Counted from the first letter of the stretch, positions 24,576 through 33,277 are shown. The stretch is DNA of 64,000 nt from Spinactinospora alkalitolerans (GCF_013408795.1 NZ_JACCCC010000001.1:3410001-3474000), one strand, 5' to 3'. Notes: generated by a model not told the origin, from the letters alone. Numbers and translations: made by a program.

Positions 24576-24935
24576 TTGACCGAATGGGTAGAGGTCGCCA
24601 CGCTCCAGGAACTCCGCCGACGCAAGCGCAAGCTCGTCATCATCGGCGACACCCGGATCGCGCTCTTCCTCGTCGATGACCGGGTGTACGCGCTGGCCGA
24701 CACCTGCGTCCACAAGCAGAGGTCATTGACCAAGGGCACGGTCCTGCACGGCCGGGTCATCTGCCCCGGCCACCAGTGGGCCTTCGACCTCGAAAGCGGC
24801 CGAGCCGATGACCGCGACGAGTGCCAGCCGACCCACGACGTGCGGATCGACGACTCCACCGTCTACCTCGATCCCCGACCCCACCCCGCCCCGCACAGGG
24901 CGCTGCAGGAAGCGCGAATGTCCAAGGAGCCGTGA
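24576..24935 (+). CDS. Rieske-type [2Fe-2S] ferredoxin 1
   Basis: 119 residues. The Rieske cluster ligands are C44-x-H46 (DTCVHKQRSL) and C63-x-x-H66 (VICPGHQWAFDLESG), in the bacterial ferredoxin arrangement with a tail beyond residue 90. The start is a TTG at 24576; no in-frame ATG or GTG occurs nearby, and the ribosome site is weak (GGGACAG). It overlaps the ferredoxin reductase start by one base (TGATG), so the two are coupled. It probably relays electrons from the reductase to the diiron protein or another oxygenase. Confidence 0.88.
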   Translation: MTEWVEVATLQELRRRKRKLVIIGDTRIALFLVDDRVYALADTCVHKQRSLTKGTVLHGRVICPGHQWAFDLESGRADDRDECQPTHDVRIDDSTVYLDPRPHPAPHRALQEARMSKEP

Positions 24936-26152
24936 TGCTGGAAACCATCCTGATCGTCGGCGCCGGCCAGACCGCCGCCGTCGCGATACGCACCCTTCGC
25001 CGCCGCGGCTTCGACGGGCGCATCATCCTCATCGGTGCCGAAGCCGATCTGCCCTACCAGCGCCCGCCGCTGTCAAAGGAGTACCTGCTCGGTGAGCAGG
25101 ACCGCTCCGAACTGGACCTGCTGCCGGCGCAGTGGTGCGAGCACAACGGCGTCGAGACCTGCACCGGAGCGGAAGTCCGGCGCGTGGACACCGGCGGGGG
25201 AGGCGTCGAGCTGTCCGATGGTTCGCGGATCAGCGGCGATGCCGTGCTGCTGGCCACGGGAGGCCGCCCTCGGCGGCTGAGCGTCGACGGCGATGAGCAC
25301 GTGCACTACCTGCGCACCCTCGCCGACGCCGACCGGATCCGCACGTTGATCCGCCCCGACGCACACGTCATCGTGGTCGGTGCGGGCTTCATCGGTTCGG
25401 AGCTGGCCTCCTCCGCTCGAACTCGGGGAGCCGCCGTGACCGTGCTGGAACAGGCCGCCTGTCCGTTCGGAAACGTCGTCGGTCCTGTGATCGGAGACGT
25501 GTGCGCCGCGGCGCAACGGGAACACGGAGTGGACCTGCGCACAGCGACGACGGTCACCGAGGTCGGTCGCACCTCCGCCGGAACGTTCGTGCGCACCGGA
25601 TCCGGAGCGGTGATCGAGGGAGACATCGTGGTAGCCGGCGTCGGAATGCTGCCCAATGCCGAGCTCGCCCGCGATTCCGGGATCGCGACCGACGACGGCG
25701 TCCTGGTGGACGAGTACTGCCGGACCTCCGCGGCGAACGTCTTCGCAGCAGGCGATGTGGCCCGCCACCATCACCCGCTGTTCGGCCGGCGCATGCGCGT
25801 GGAGCACTTCGACAACGCCAGCAAGCAGGGTATGACGGCCGCCAAGAACATCCTGGGCAGACCGACGGCCTACACGGATCCGCACTGGTTCTGGTCGGAC
25901 CAGTTCGGTCTCAATCTGCAGTGCATCGGGCGCACCTCCAACGCCGACGACATCGTCATCCGCGGCCGGCTCGACGCCTTCGACTTCACCGCCTTCTACC
26001 TGGAGGAGGGGGTGCTCCGGGCGGCGTTCACCGTGGAGCGCGGCGGCGACGTGCCCCTTGCCGGGGCGCTCATCACCCAGCAGGTCAGGCCGGACGTCGA
26101 CGCGCTGCGCGACGAGGACCACGACCTCGCCGATCTGCTCACGACCGCATAA
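24935..26152 (+). CDS. FAD-dependent ferredoxin reductase (oxygenase-type)
   Basis: 405 residues from the ATG at 24935. Two dinucleotide folds are seen: FAD motif LIVGAGQTAAVAIRTLRRRG at the start and NAD motif VIVVGAGFIGSELASSARTR at about residue 147. The FAD-closing motif TSAANVFAAGDVARHHHP and the C-terminal reductase domain with HWFWSDQFGLNLQCIGRTSN are typical of BphA4/PuxA-type reductases. It takes electrons from NADH and reduces a Rieske or [2Fe-2S] ferredoxin. Coupling to the preceding Rieske gene makes that its probable partner. No oxygenase alpha subunit is nearby, so the diiron protein is the likely terminal acceptor. Confidence 0.93.
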   Translation: MLETILIVGAGQTAAVAIRTLRRRGFDGRIILIGAEADLPYQRPPLSKEYLLGEQDRSELDLLPAQWCEHNGVETCTGAEVRRVDTGGGGVELSDGSRISGDAVLLATGGRPRRLSVDGDEHVHYLRTLADADRIRTLIRPDAHVIVVGAGFIGSELASSARTRGAAVTVLEQAACPFGNVVGPVIGDVCAAAQREHGVDLRTATTVTEVGRTSAGTFVRTGSGAVIEGDIVVAGVGMLPNAELARDSGIATDDGVLVDEYCRTSAANVFAAGDVARHHHPLFGRRMRVEHFDNASKQGMTAAKNILGRPTAYTDPHWFWSDQFGLNLQCIGRTSNADDIVIRGRLDAFDFTAFYLEEGVLRAAFTVERGGDVPLAGALITQQVRPDVDALRDEDHDLADLLTTA

Positions 26153-26245
26153 GCCCTCACGCACGTCGCGTTCCTTCCCGATGTGGGACCACGGTCCCAC
26201 CCGATCCCAGCGGCCGGACCCCGGCCCGCGTGGAGGAGACATTCC

Positions 26246-26602
26246 ATGGAGTTCGTTCGGGTCGCCCGCTCCGGACAGATCCCCGAGGGGATCGTCCGCC
26301 GCTTCTTCGTCAACGGCGTGGAACTCGCCGTTGCCCGCTCCGAAGAGGGAGCGGTGCACGTCATGTCCAACTACTGCACACACCTGGACTGCCTGCTGTC
26401 CTCCGGCAGGGTGACCGACGACGGGTTGCTCTGCTCGTGCCACGGCAGCGTCTTCGACTTCGATTCCGGGGAACCCATCACCCCACCGGCGACTCGGCCC
26501 GTGCGCGTGTTCGAGGCCAAGGAGGAGGACGGCCAGGTCTACGTCGCCCTCCCTGCCGAGACCCAGCGCACGGAACGGCCCAAGCGGCGGCTGAGCACGT
26601 AG
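26246..26602 (+). CDS. Rieske-type [2Fe-2S] ferredoxin 2
   Basis: 118 residues from ATG 26246 with GGAGGAGA upstream. Cluster ligands are C44-x-H46 (NYCTHLDCLLSSG) and C63-x-C65-H66 (LLCSCHGSVFDFDSGEP); two extra cysteines (C49 and C65) sit beside the ligands, as in high-potential Rieske proteins that form a disulphide. It differs clearly from Rieske 1, so the two may have different potentials or partners. It follows the reductase by about 90 bp. One of them could receive electrons from the reductase and the other could deliver them to the diiron enzyme. Confidence 0.87.
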   Translation: MEFVRVARSGQIPEGIVRRFFVNGVELAVARSEEGAVHVMSNYCTHLDCLLSSGRVTDDGLLCSCHGSVFDFDSGEPITPPATRPVRVFEAKEEDGQVYVALPAETQRTERPKRRLST

Positions 26603-26674
26603 TGAGGTCGGCGAGGCCGGAGCGGAGGTGACCGGCGAAGCAGCCACCGGGGACCGGACCGCGGGGAGCACCGA

Positions 26675-28054
26675 GTGAATCGAAGAGAACCGGCCGGCGA
26701 GGGGCGGCGCAACCGCTGGGCACTGCTGCCCCTGCTCCTCGCGACGTTCACCGGGACAGTGGCGAACAGCATCGTCAACGTCCCGCTCGCCCTGATCGTG
26801 GCCGACCTCGGCGTCACGGTCGCGGCGGGGTCGCTGATCGTCGTGGCCTTCGCCGCGGTTCTGGCCTCGCTGATGCCCGTCACAGGGTGGCTCGCGGACC
26901 GCTGGGGGCGCCGCAGAGTGTTCGTCTGCGCGATGGGGGCCATGGCGGGCTCCTCCGCTGGGGCCGCGTTCGCGCCCGATCTCGGGATCCTCGTGCTGTG
27001 CAGGGCCGCGCAGGGAGCCGCGTGCGCGGCCGTTCTTCCCACCGTCATGGCGCTGCTGGTGACCTCCTCGGGAGAGCGGCGCCGAAGCCGGACGCTCGGA
27101 CTGTGGGCGGCGGCGAACGGCCTGGGCCAGGCGGCCGGGCCGGCGCTGGGCGGGGCCCTGGCCACCTGGTTCGGCTGGCGCGCGGTGTTCTGGCCAATCG
27201 TCGCGCTGGCGCTGCTCGCCCTGGCCGGAGCGCTGTGGCTGCTCCCCCGGGACGCGCCCCGGCCGCTGCGCCTGGACTGGGGCGGCGCCCTGATGCTCAC
27301 CCTGGCCGCCGCCCTGATGATGGGCTCGGCGGCGGCGACCGCCCCGCTCGGACCGGCATCCCCCCTCGTCTGGGGGAGCGCTTTCGCCGGGATCGCCGCG
27401 ACGTGCGCGTTTCTGCTGGTGGAACGGGGACGGGCGGACCCGTTCCTGCATCTGCACCTGCTGCTGGAAACGCGCTACCTCCGCTCGTGCCTGGCCGCAT
27501 TGGCACAGATGTTCTGCCTGGGAGCTCTGCTGATCGGGATCCCCCTCTACCTCACCGGCCAGAAAGGCGCCACCCCCCTGGCCTCGGGCCTGGTCCTGCT
27601 GAGCATCCCCGTGACGATGGCGCTGCTCGCTCCGGTGGTCGGTGCCCTCAGCGATCGCTGGGGCGCCCGCCACGCCCTGCGGTTCGGGCTCGTCTTGCTC
27701 ATCATCGGTCAGCTCCTGACCGTGGCCGCGGTGGCTCTCGATTCGGGAGTGGGTCCCTTGCTCATCACCGCCCTGATCGCCGCGGGTGCCGGCATGGCGT
27801 CCGTGCAGACCCCCGCGGCGACCGGGGCGTCGCGTTCGCGCCTGGGCCGGCACGGGACCGGACTCGGGCTGTTCAACCTGGTGCGCTTCGGCGGTTCGGG
27901 GCTGGGGGCGGCATGGGTCGCACTGGCGGTGGACCGGTCGCCGATGTTCGGATCGGCCTTCGCCGTCTGCGCAGGGGTCGCGGTCATCGGGCTCGTCGGC
28001 GCGTTCGCGGGTCGGGACCCCGGCCCCGATACGCGCCCGGCGCCTCGGAACTGA
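26675..28054 (+). CDS. MFS transporter, DHA2/EmrB-QacA type
   Basis: 459 residues from a GTG at 26675. About 13-14 hydrophobic segments and the DHA2 motifs are visible: NSIVNVPLALIVADLGVTVA in TM1, GWLADRWGRRRVFVCAMGAM after TM2, and the motif-C-like GLGQAAGPALGGALATWFGW in TM5. DHA2 members export drugs, metals or metabolites in exchange for protons. As the last plus-strand gene of the diiron and Rieske block, it may export a product or a toxic intermediate. It converges on the PucR gene, whose stop lies 26 bp away. Confidence 0.9.
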   Translation: MNRREPAGEGRRNRWALLPLLLATFTGTVANSIVNVPLALIVADLGVTVAAGSLIVVAFAAVLASLMPVTGWLADRWGRRRVFVCAMGAMAGSSAGAAFAPDLGILVLCRAAQGAACAAVLPTVMALLVTSSGERRRSRTLGLWAAANGLGQAAGPALGGALATWFGWRAVFWPIVALALLALAGALWLLPRDAPRPLRLDWGGALMLTLAAALMMGSAAATAPLGPASPLVWGSAFAGIAATCAFLLVERGRADPFLHLHLLLETRYLRSCLAALAQMFCLGALLIGIPLYLTGQKGATPLASGLVLLSIPVTMALLAPVVGALSDRWGARHALRFGLVLLIIGQLLTVAAVALDSGVGPLLITALIAAGAGMASVQTPAATGASRSRLGRHGTGLGLFNLVRFGGSGLGAAWVALAVDRSPMFGSAFAVCAGVAVIGLVGAFAGRDPGPDTRPAPRN

Positions 28055-28080
28055 GGGGCGTGGCGGCACCGGGCGGCCGG

Positions 28081-29856
28081 TCAGTGCGGGAACACATCAT
28101 TGGCGGGCGGCGCGAGTTCCTGTTCGATGGCGGAGGCGATGGAGCCCAGGGTGTCGATGTGGTGCGCCAGCCACACCATGAACTGGGTATCCGCCGAACG
28201 CAGGTCCCGACCCAGCACCCGAGAGGCGCGCTCCAGTTTGTAGAGCATGGTGTTGCGGTGCAGTCGCATCGACCGCGCCGCCGCATTGAGGTTGCCCCCC
28301 GATCTGATATAGGCGAGGACGACCTGCTCCAAGTCGCCCGTCTGGCTGTGGACGTCCCGCAGCGGTGTCAGCACTTCATCGACGAAGGCCCGCCCCCGAC
28401 GGCTCCCACCCAGATCCCTGAGCACCGCGAACACGCGGAGTTCGGAATAGCCGCAGACCGGATCGGCCTCCAGGCGGCGGGCCAGCCCCATGGCGACCCG
28501 GGCTTCGTAGTAGCTCGTCGACACCCCGGCCGCCCCCAGCCCGCAACGCCCGTAGGAGACCCTGACCTCGGATCCCAGACGGCGACTGAAAGCCCGGTGC
28601 AACCGCTGCGCGAACCGGGTGATGGTCTTGTCCTCCTCGTCGCCCTGCAACGAGTCCGGTCCTGAAGGCAGCGGGTCGATCACCACCAGCATCGTCCCCA
28701 TCACCGTGGCAAGGCGCGGCCTGTCACCGGGGGGATCCAGGGTCTGGGCGATCCGTGCCATGGAGGCTCCCCGCTGCATGGTGGACCGGTCCGATGGAAT
28801 CAGTGCGGAGGAGGCCACGATGTGGACGGCGTAGCGGCCCTCGATGTCGAACTCCTGGTGCCGTGCACGCGCTCGGAGTTCGTGCTCGTCGGCGAACCGA
28901 CCGTGCACGAGCGCGTAGATGAAGTCACCGCGCGTCCGTTCCTCGGCGGTGCGCATGGACCACTGGCGCAGCATCTCCGATCCGATGAGGGTCGCCCCGT
29001 GCTCGACGATGATCCGGTGCTGGGCGAGATCGTGGCGCTCGGGCGGCCGGTGTCCCTCCGCCACCGCGAGCCACCCGTAAACCTCTCCCGCGACCATAAT
29101 CGGAGCGCTGAGAACGTGAGCAGGGGTCCATTCCTCGCCCCCGCCGCTCTCCAACACGATGCCGTGCGTGGGAGGGCCGTGTCCCTGCTCGTCGCCTTCA
29201 AGGGGGATCTCACCGAGGCGCTCGGCCAAGGGGACCGCGATCGACGACGGATCAGCGTTCCACGCTCCGGGCGGCACCGCCGAGGCGATGACCTCGCCGG
29301 CCGCACCGAGCACCAGGACCGGACTCCGCGCCAGGCCCGTGATGGCCTGGGCCATAGCCGGGATCCCCGCCCCCCGGGAGAGCACTTCGGCCAGCGTGCG
29401 GTGCACCCTCATGCTGTATTCGAGGACGTGCGCGGTCTGTGCCAGCGCCTTCTGCCCGACCAGTCGGCTGACCGCCGGATAGTCGGCGGCGCACGGGAGC
29501 ACGACCAAGGGCAGGCCCCGCTCCCTCGCCGCAGAGGATGCCGCGGCGAGTTCCATGGGATCGCTATCCGGCGGCCACGCCAGCAGGGCCGATCCGGCGC
29601 GATCTGCCACCTCCCCGACCACGGAGCAGGCGCCACTGGGATCCCGGATGGCGGTGGTGGACACGTGGACGGCGACTCCGGCGAGGTCGTTCTTCGAGCG
29701 CGCCCCTCCCACGTTGATCTCCGACCAGGGCAGGCACCACGCCACCTGCGTCCGGCCGATGTCGCCTTCGAGAACGAGGGCGGAGCGCAACAGCGGCTCG
29801 GCGAGCAGGTCCTCGACGCTGACACGGCCTTCGGGGCCGCTGCGGTCATGTGCCAT
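28081..29856 (-). CDS. PucR family transcriptional regulator
   Basis: 591 residues from ATG 29856. The N-terminal two-thirds hold sensor domains (a PucR-type purine-catabolism-like N-domain and a GAF-like part with PIMVAGEVYGWLAVAEGHRP). Residues about 420-500 are a GGDEF-like CdaR domain. The C-terminal HTH is the characteristic PucR one: GNLNAAARSMRLHRNTMLYK then LERASRVLGRDL. PucR proteins usually activate catabolic genes for purines, amines or amino acids in response to a metabolite. It faces the GlcG/HbpS gene divergently, and I infer that it reads the TGCACA-N17-TGTGCA repeats of the island. Confidence 0.9.
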   Translation of the reverse strand: MAHDRSGPEGRVSVEDLLAEPLLRSALVLEGDIGRTQVAWCLPWSEINVGGARSKNDLAGVAVHVSTTAIRDPSGACSVVGEVADRAGSALLAWPPDSDPMELAAASSAARERGLPLVVLPCAADYPAVSRLVGQKALAQTAHVLEYSMRVHRTLAEVLSRGAGIPAMAQAITGLARSPVLVLGAAGEVIASAVPPGAWNADPSSIAVPLAERLGEIPLEGDEQGHGPPTHGIVLESGGGEEWTPAHVLSAPIMVAGEVYGWLAVAEGHRPPERHDLAQHRIIVEHGATLIGSEMLRQWSMRTAEERTRGDFIYALVHGRFADEHELRARARHQEFDIEGRYAVHIVASSALIPSDRSTMQRGASMARIAQTLDPPGDRPRLATVMGTMLVVIDPLPSGPDSLQGDEEDKTITRFAQRLHRAFSRRLGSEVRVSYGRCGLGAAGVSTSYYEARVAMGLARRLEADPVCGYSELRVFAVLRDLGGSRRGRAFVDEVLTPLRDVHSQTGDLEQVVLAYIRSGGNLNAAARSMRLHRNTMLYKLERASRVLGRDLRSADTQFMVWLAHHIDTLGSIASAIEQELAPPANDVFPH

Positions 29857-29905
29857 GTGCCCACATCCCGGTACTCGTTTTCGGCAAAGTGTACATTGCC
29901 GGACA

Positions 29906-29927
29906 ATAGCATTCCATATGAAGCTAT
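29906..29927. promoter_or_regulatory. Inverted repeat in pucR-glcG divergent region
   Basis: ATAGC at 29906-29910 and GCTAT at 29923-29927, with TTC/GAA continuing the symmetry around CATAT after a single unpaired A. It sits 50 bp upstream of the PucR gene in the 259-bp divergent region, an AT-rich stretch by local standards. It is a candidate operator for autoregulation. Confidence 0.4.
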
Positions 29928-30115
29928 GAGCGATATCGATCGACGGTTTTCCATTCAGAGATCCGGCGATCGGCCTCCGAATAGACAACAGCTTCAATCA
30001 CAGGAGAAGTATTTTCAATAGCGGGTGACCGGTTTTGCACCTCGAAATCAATCTCCGGTTCCACCACAACACGGAGGCAACAAAGTAATGGCACCTTCCT
30101 CTTGAAGGAGTGGGT

Positions 30116-30574
30116 ATGCACACGGTGTACCGATTGACCCTCGAAGACGCCCTGGTGGTACTGCGCGCAGCCGAGCAGGAAGCCGAGAGGATCGGAGTTC
30201 GGCAGACCATCTGCATCGCAGATGACGGTGCCCATCCCATCGCATTGCACAGGATGACCGGGGCGCGATTGACCGGAGTCGAAATCGCCATGGCCAAGGC
30301 ATTCACAGCTGCCGGCCACCAGCGTGACACGCATAAATTCAATGAACCGCCGGACGGCCCCGCCCTCCCCGGCAACGAGGCGTTTGGGATCAGCCACATG
30401 CACCCGGGACGCTTCGCCGTCTTCGTCGGCGGGTTCCCCATCGTGTACGAGGAGCAGGTGATCGGCGCCGTCGGTGTCAGCGGCGGCAACGGCGACCAGG
30501 ACAAGGCGGTCGGCGCCGCGGCGCTGGCGGCCTTCCGCCACCGGGTCGCCGCGGTCGGTGCACCCACTGCCTGA
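30116..30574 (+). CDS. GlcG/HbpS family (DUF336) protein
   Basis: 152 residues. The ATG at 30116 follows AAGGAG at 30105-30110. The HbpS/GlcG fold is clear from YRLTLEDALVVLRAAEQEAE, CIADDGAHPIALHRMTGARL, the glycine-rich PGNEAFGISHMHPGRFAVF and the end GGFPIVYEEQVIGAVGVSGG. HbpS binds heme in Streptomyces and signals redox stress; other members occur beside degradative oxygenases with unknown roles. Its place beside PucR and the iron-based oxygenase block suggests a small-molecule or heme/iron-handling function. No signal peptide is visible. Confidence 0.9.
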   Translation: MHTVYRLTLEDALVVLRAAEQEAERIGVRQTICIADDGAHPIALHRMTGARLTGVEIAMAKAFTAAGHQRDTHKFNEPPDGPALPGNEAFGISHMHPGRFAVFVGGFPIVYEEQVIGAVGVSGGNGDQDKAVGAAALAAFRHRVAAVGAPTA

Positions 30575-30650
30575 CCGCCTTCCGGCGTCCACGCCGGTCC
30601 GGCTCACTTTCGGCTCTGTCCCGCTTTCGGTGATGACCTAGAGCAGCGTT

Positions 30651-31481
30651 GTGTCACGCACGGCTATGCGTGCTGTCAACGAGCTTGTGCAGCTCGTGTC
30701 CGCGGGCCTGTTTCCCCTGGATACTGAGGATGTCAGCAGCGAGGACGGGATGATCCGGATCCGGGCGCGCACTCCCGAGAGGCCGGCGCCCTGCCCAGTG
30801 TGCGGGACTCGTTCCGCTCGGGTGCACGCCTTCCGAGCGCACCGTGGCCGATGCGCCGGTGGACTGCCGGCGCGTGGCCGTGGTGGTGCGGGTGCGCCGC
30901 CTGGTGTGCCCCATTCTCGGCTGTGAGCGACAGACCTTCCGGGAGCAGCTTCCCGGCGTGCTGGAGCGCTACCAGCGGCGCACGCCCCGGCTGGCCGCTC
31001 AGATCGGCGCGGTCGTGAGGGAGTTGGCCGGTCGGGCGGGCGCGAGAGTGATGTCCGCCCTGGCCATGCAGACATCGGAGAACACCGCCTGCGCGCGCTG
31101 AAGCGCTTGGCGCTGCCGGTGCGGCCGATGCCGCGGGTGCCGGAGGTGGACGACTTCGCCCTGCGCAAGAGCCACCGGTATGCCACCGTGCTCACCGACG
31201 CGGCGACCAACGTCCGCGTCGATGTCTTGGCCGACCGCAGCGCCGACACGTCCGCGGCGTGGCTGCGCGACCATCCCGGCGTCGAAGTCGCCGTCCGCGA
31301 CGGGGCGGCCTCCTATCCCGAGGCCGTGCGCCGGGCGCTTCCCGACGCCCTCCAGGTGGCCGACCGCTGGCACCTGTGGCACGACCTCTCCGAGGCCGTA
31401 GCCAAAGAAGCCGCGGCTCACAGCGGATGCTGGGCCAAGGCCGGGCCACCACGCCAAAAGTTGACTCGGCAGGAGACCTGA
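30651..31481 (+). pseudogene. ISL3-type transposase, frameshifted and truncated
   Basis: Three reading frames together give an ISL3 transposase. Frame one from 30651 has the N-terminal zinc finger APCPVCGTRSARVH. After a frameshift near 30835 comes the second zinc-finger half, VRRLVCPILGCERQTFREQL. A further shift near 31100 leads to VPEVDDFALRKSHRYATVLT and VRDGAASYPEAVRRALPDAL with QVADRWHLWHDL, the catalytic D-D part. The C-terminus and the final Glu are missing, and no terminal repeats were found. It is an inactive remnant that ends close to the broken isomerase gene. Confidence 0.8.
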
Positions 31482-31566
31482 GGGGCCCTGATTCCAGCAT
31501 GGAGTGTCCTTCGCCAGCAGGGCGCTCCTACTTCGGATCCGATCTCGACGCTCGAATCCTTGCAAG

Positions 31567-31802
31567 TCAACGGAAGAGGAATCCGCCGACCGCCCCCAGC
31601 CCGTGGTGGTCCAAAACCCTTGCCGCGACCTCGGGCTCTTTGGGCAGGAATCCCTCGGGCCCGAACTCGGTCGCGGTCAACCCGACCTCGCGCATCTCCC
31701 GGAGTACGCGCTCAGGCCGCATCTGGTGTCCCCAGCCGGGCACCTCGCACACACCCAGGAGATCGGTGCGCCGGCGATCCTGCACGGCTGTCCGGCCGTC
31801 AT
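31567..31802 (-). pseudogene. Sugar-phosphate isomerase/epimerase (IolE-like) start, frameshifted and truncated
   Basis: From ATG 31802 the minus strand reads IAGAPISW, then a one-base loss in a G-run at about 31753-31755 shifts the frame to GVCEVPGWGHQMRPERVLRE and MREVGLTATEFGPEGFLP, which is the first beta-alpha units of an AP-endonuclease-2/IolE-type TIM barrel. The frame stops at 31567, after about 75 residues, where a full enzyme has about 280. It lies directly downstream of the LacI gene on the same strand and next to the ISL3 remnant, so the transposon probably removed the rest. Related enzymes act on inosose or keto-sugars. Confidence 0.7.
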
Positions 31803-31871
31803 CTGATCCGTGTCCATACCTTCACCTTGTCGGTCCGCATCGATCTTCCACCGCCGGGCCCGGCCCGACGA

Positions 31872-32921
31872 TCAGGTGGTCGGGGAGGATGCCCCGGGAA
31901 TCGGCACCGTTGATCCGCGGACCTGGAGCGAGGGCTCGACCAGGTCCACATGCGCCTGCCGGAGCGGATCGTCGATCCGGGCAAGCAGCGCACGCCCCGC
32001 CCGGCGGCCGACCTCCTCGTTGGCCGGATCGACACTCGTCAGCCACAGATGGCGCAGGCGCGCCAGGTAGGTGTTGTCATAGCCGACCAGGGACAGCTCC
32101 TCCGGTGTTCTGACGCCGACGTCGTCCGCGGCCGACAGCGCGCCGATGCATGACATGTCGTTCGACGCAAAGATGGCCGTGGGCCGCTTTCCGCCGCTCA
32201 GCAGCTTGACCGCCGCGCGGTACGCGCCCTCTTCTCCGCCGTCGCCCGCCTCGACCGCGATGTCGTCCTCAAGCCCGCATGCGCGCATCGTCTCCTCATA
32301 CGCCTGTCGGCGGATCGCGCCCACCACTCCGCGGCCGGAGATGTGGGCGATCCTGGTGTGGCCGAGTTCGATGAGGTGGCGAGTGGCGCTTTCGGCCCCC
32401 CTCCAGTCATCGGCGGCGATGGTGTCGACGCTGGGCAGGTCGATGTCCCGGCTGCTCGCTATCACTGTCGGGACCTCTCCCGCGATCTGCGCGATCGCCG
32501 GTGAGATCGGGATGGTCCCGACGAGCACCAGCCCGTCGACGCGCATTTCGAGGAATGTCTGGATCAGGCTCTCATCTGTCCGCTGGTTGAGTCGGCCGTC
32601 GCCAAACAGCATCCGCAGGCCGTGTTCGTGGAGTATCGGGTGCAGCCCGTCCAGCAGATCGACGATCCACGGGTTGCGCAGATGGCTGAGCAGCACACCG
32701 ATCGTCCCGGTACGCCGCGCGCTGAGGCTGCGCGCCGCCGCGTTCGGTCGGTACCCAATCTGCTCCATCGCCTGCAACACTGCGCCGCGCCGAGCAGGGC
32801 TCACCTGGTCCGAGCCCTGCAGTACCAGTGACACCAGTGACTTGGAGACGCCGGCATGCTTGGCGACATCGCGGATCGTCGGCCGCCGCACCTCGCCCTG
32901 CTCGGGCGGGATACTCGTCAT
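31872..32921 (-). CDS. LacI family transcriptional regulator
   Basis: 349 residues from ATG 32921. The N-terminal LacI headpiece is textbook: PTIRDVAKHAGVSKSLVSLV then LQGSDQVSPARRGAVLQAME and the hinge RPNAAARSLSARRTGTIGVL. The rest is a periplasmic-binding-like effector domain ending in DPANEEVGRRAGRALLARID. The divergent ABC transporter has two copies of the operator TGGACCGGTCCA/TGGATCGGTCCA in the intergenic region, so this protein is the probable local repressor. The ligand is likely the transported sugar-like compound or its derivative. Confidence 0.93.
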   Translation of the reverse strand: MTSIPPEQGEVRRPTIRDVAKHAGVSKSLVSLVLQGSDQVSPARRGAVLQAMEQIGYRPNAAARSLSARRTGTIGVLLSHLRNPWIVDLLDGLHPILHEHGLRMLFGDGRLNQRTDESLIQTFLEMRVDGLVLVGTIPISPAIAQIAGEVPTVIASSRDIDLPSVDTIAADDWRGAESATRHLIELGHTRIAHISGRGVVGAIRRQAYEETMRACGLEDDIAVEAGDGGEEGAYRAAVKLLSGGKRPTAIFASNDMSCIGALSAADDVGVRTPEELSLVGYDNTYLARLRHLWLTSVDPANEEVGRRAGRALLARIDDPLRQAHVDLVEPSLQVRGSTVPIPGASSPTT

Positions 32922-32955
32922 GTGGCCATCTCCTCCACGTCCCGTGAACTCTAAT

Positions 32956-32967
32956 TGGACCGGTCCA
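32956..32967. promoter_or_regulatory. LacI-type operator O1 (TGGACCGGTCCA)
   Basis: A perfect 12-bp palindrome TGGACCGGTCCA with the CG centre typical of LacI operators, 35 bp before the regulator's own start codon. It probably mediates autorepression. Confidence 0.65.
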
Positions 32968-33084
32968 TCCACCCCTGACTGTCGCGGAGTCATTTCTTCC
33001 TGTCAACCCCTGCAAGGCGGATCCGCCAAGACCGCAGATCAGTGGAGTGCCATTCCTTTCCTTTGTGGATTTCTTGACGGGGCC

Positions 33085-33136
33085 TTGACAGATCTGCGTG
33101 GCACATATCACAGTTGCTAGCAATTGGATCGGTCCA
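33085..33136 (+). promoter_or_regulatory. Promoter and LacI-type operator O2 upstream of ABC transporter
   Basis: TTGACA at 33085-33090 is a strong -35 match; the -10 is uncertain (TATCAC at 33106-33111 gives a short 15-bp spacer). Operator O2, TGGATCGGTCCA at 33125-33136, differs from O1 by one base and lies downstream of the promoter, where bound repressor would block transcription. A further half-like site TTCGTCCAATT follows at 33141-33151. The 356-bp intergenic gap has no gene. Confidence 0.5.
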
Positions 33137-33277
33137 TGATTCGTCCAATTCAGGCGAGCCGCCCTTCCCTCCGACAAGGACGACCACTCCGGCGGCCAAT
33201 CCCCCCTCGTCACCCGCGCGATCACCATCCGCCGCAGTCGCACGCCCCCCCGAACAACGTGCAAGGAGAAGTCCACG

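Noticed and set aside
25073-28069. Open minus-strand frame of about 1000 codons opposite the reductase, Rieske 2 and MFS genes
   Set aside because: Low-complexity Arg/Gly/Ala translation, no domains, and it opposes three clear genes.
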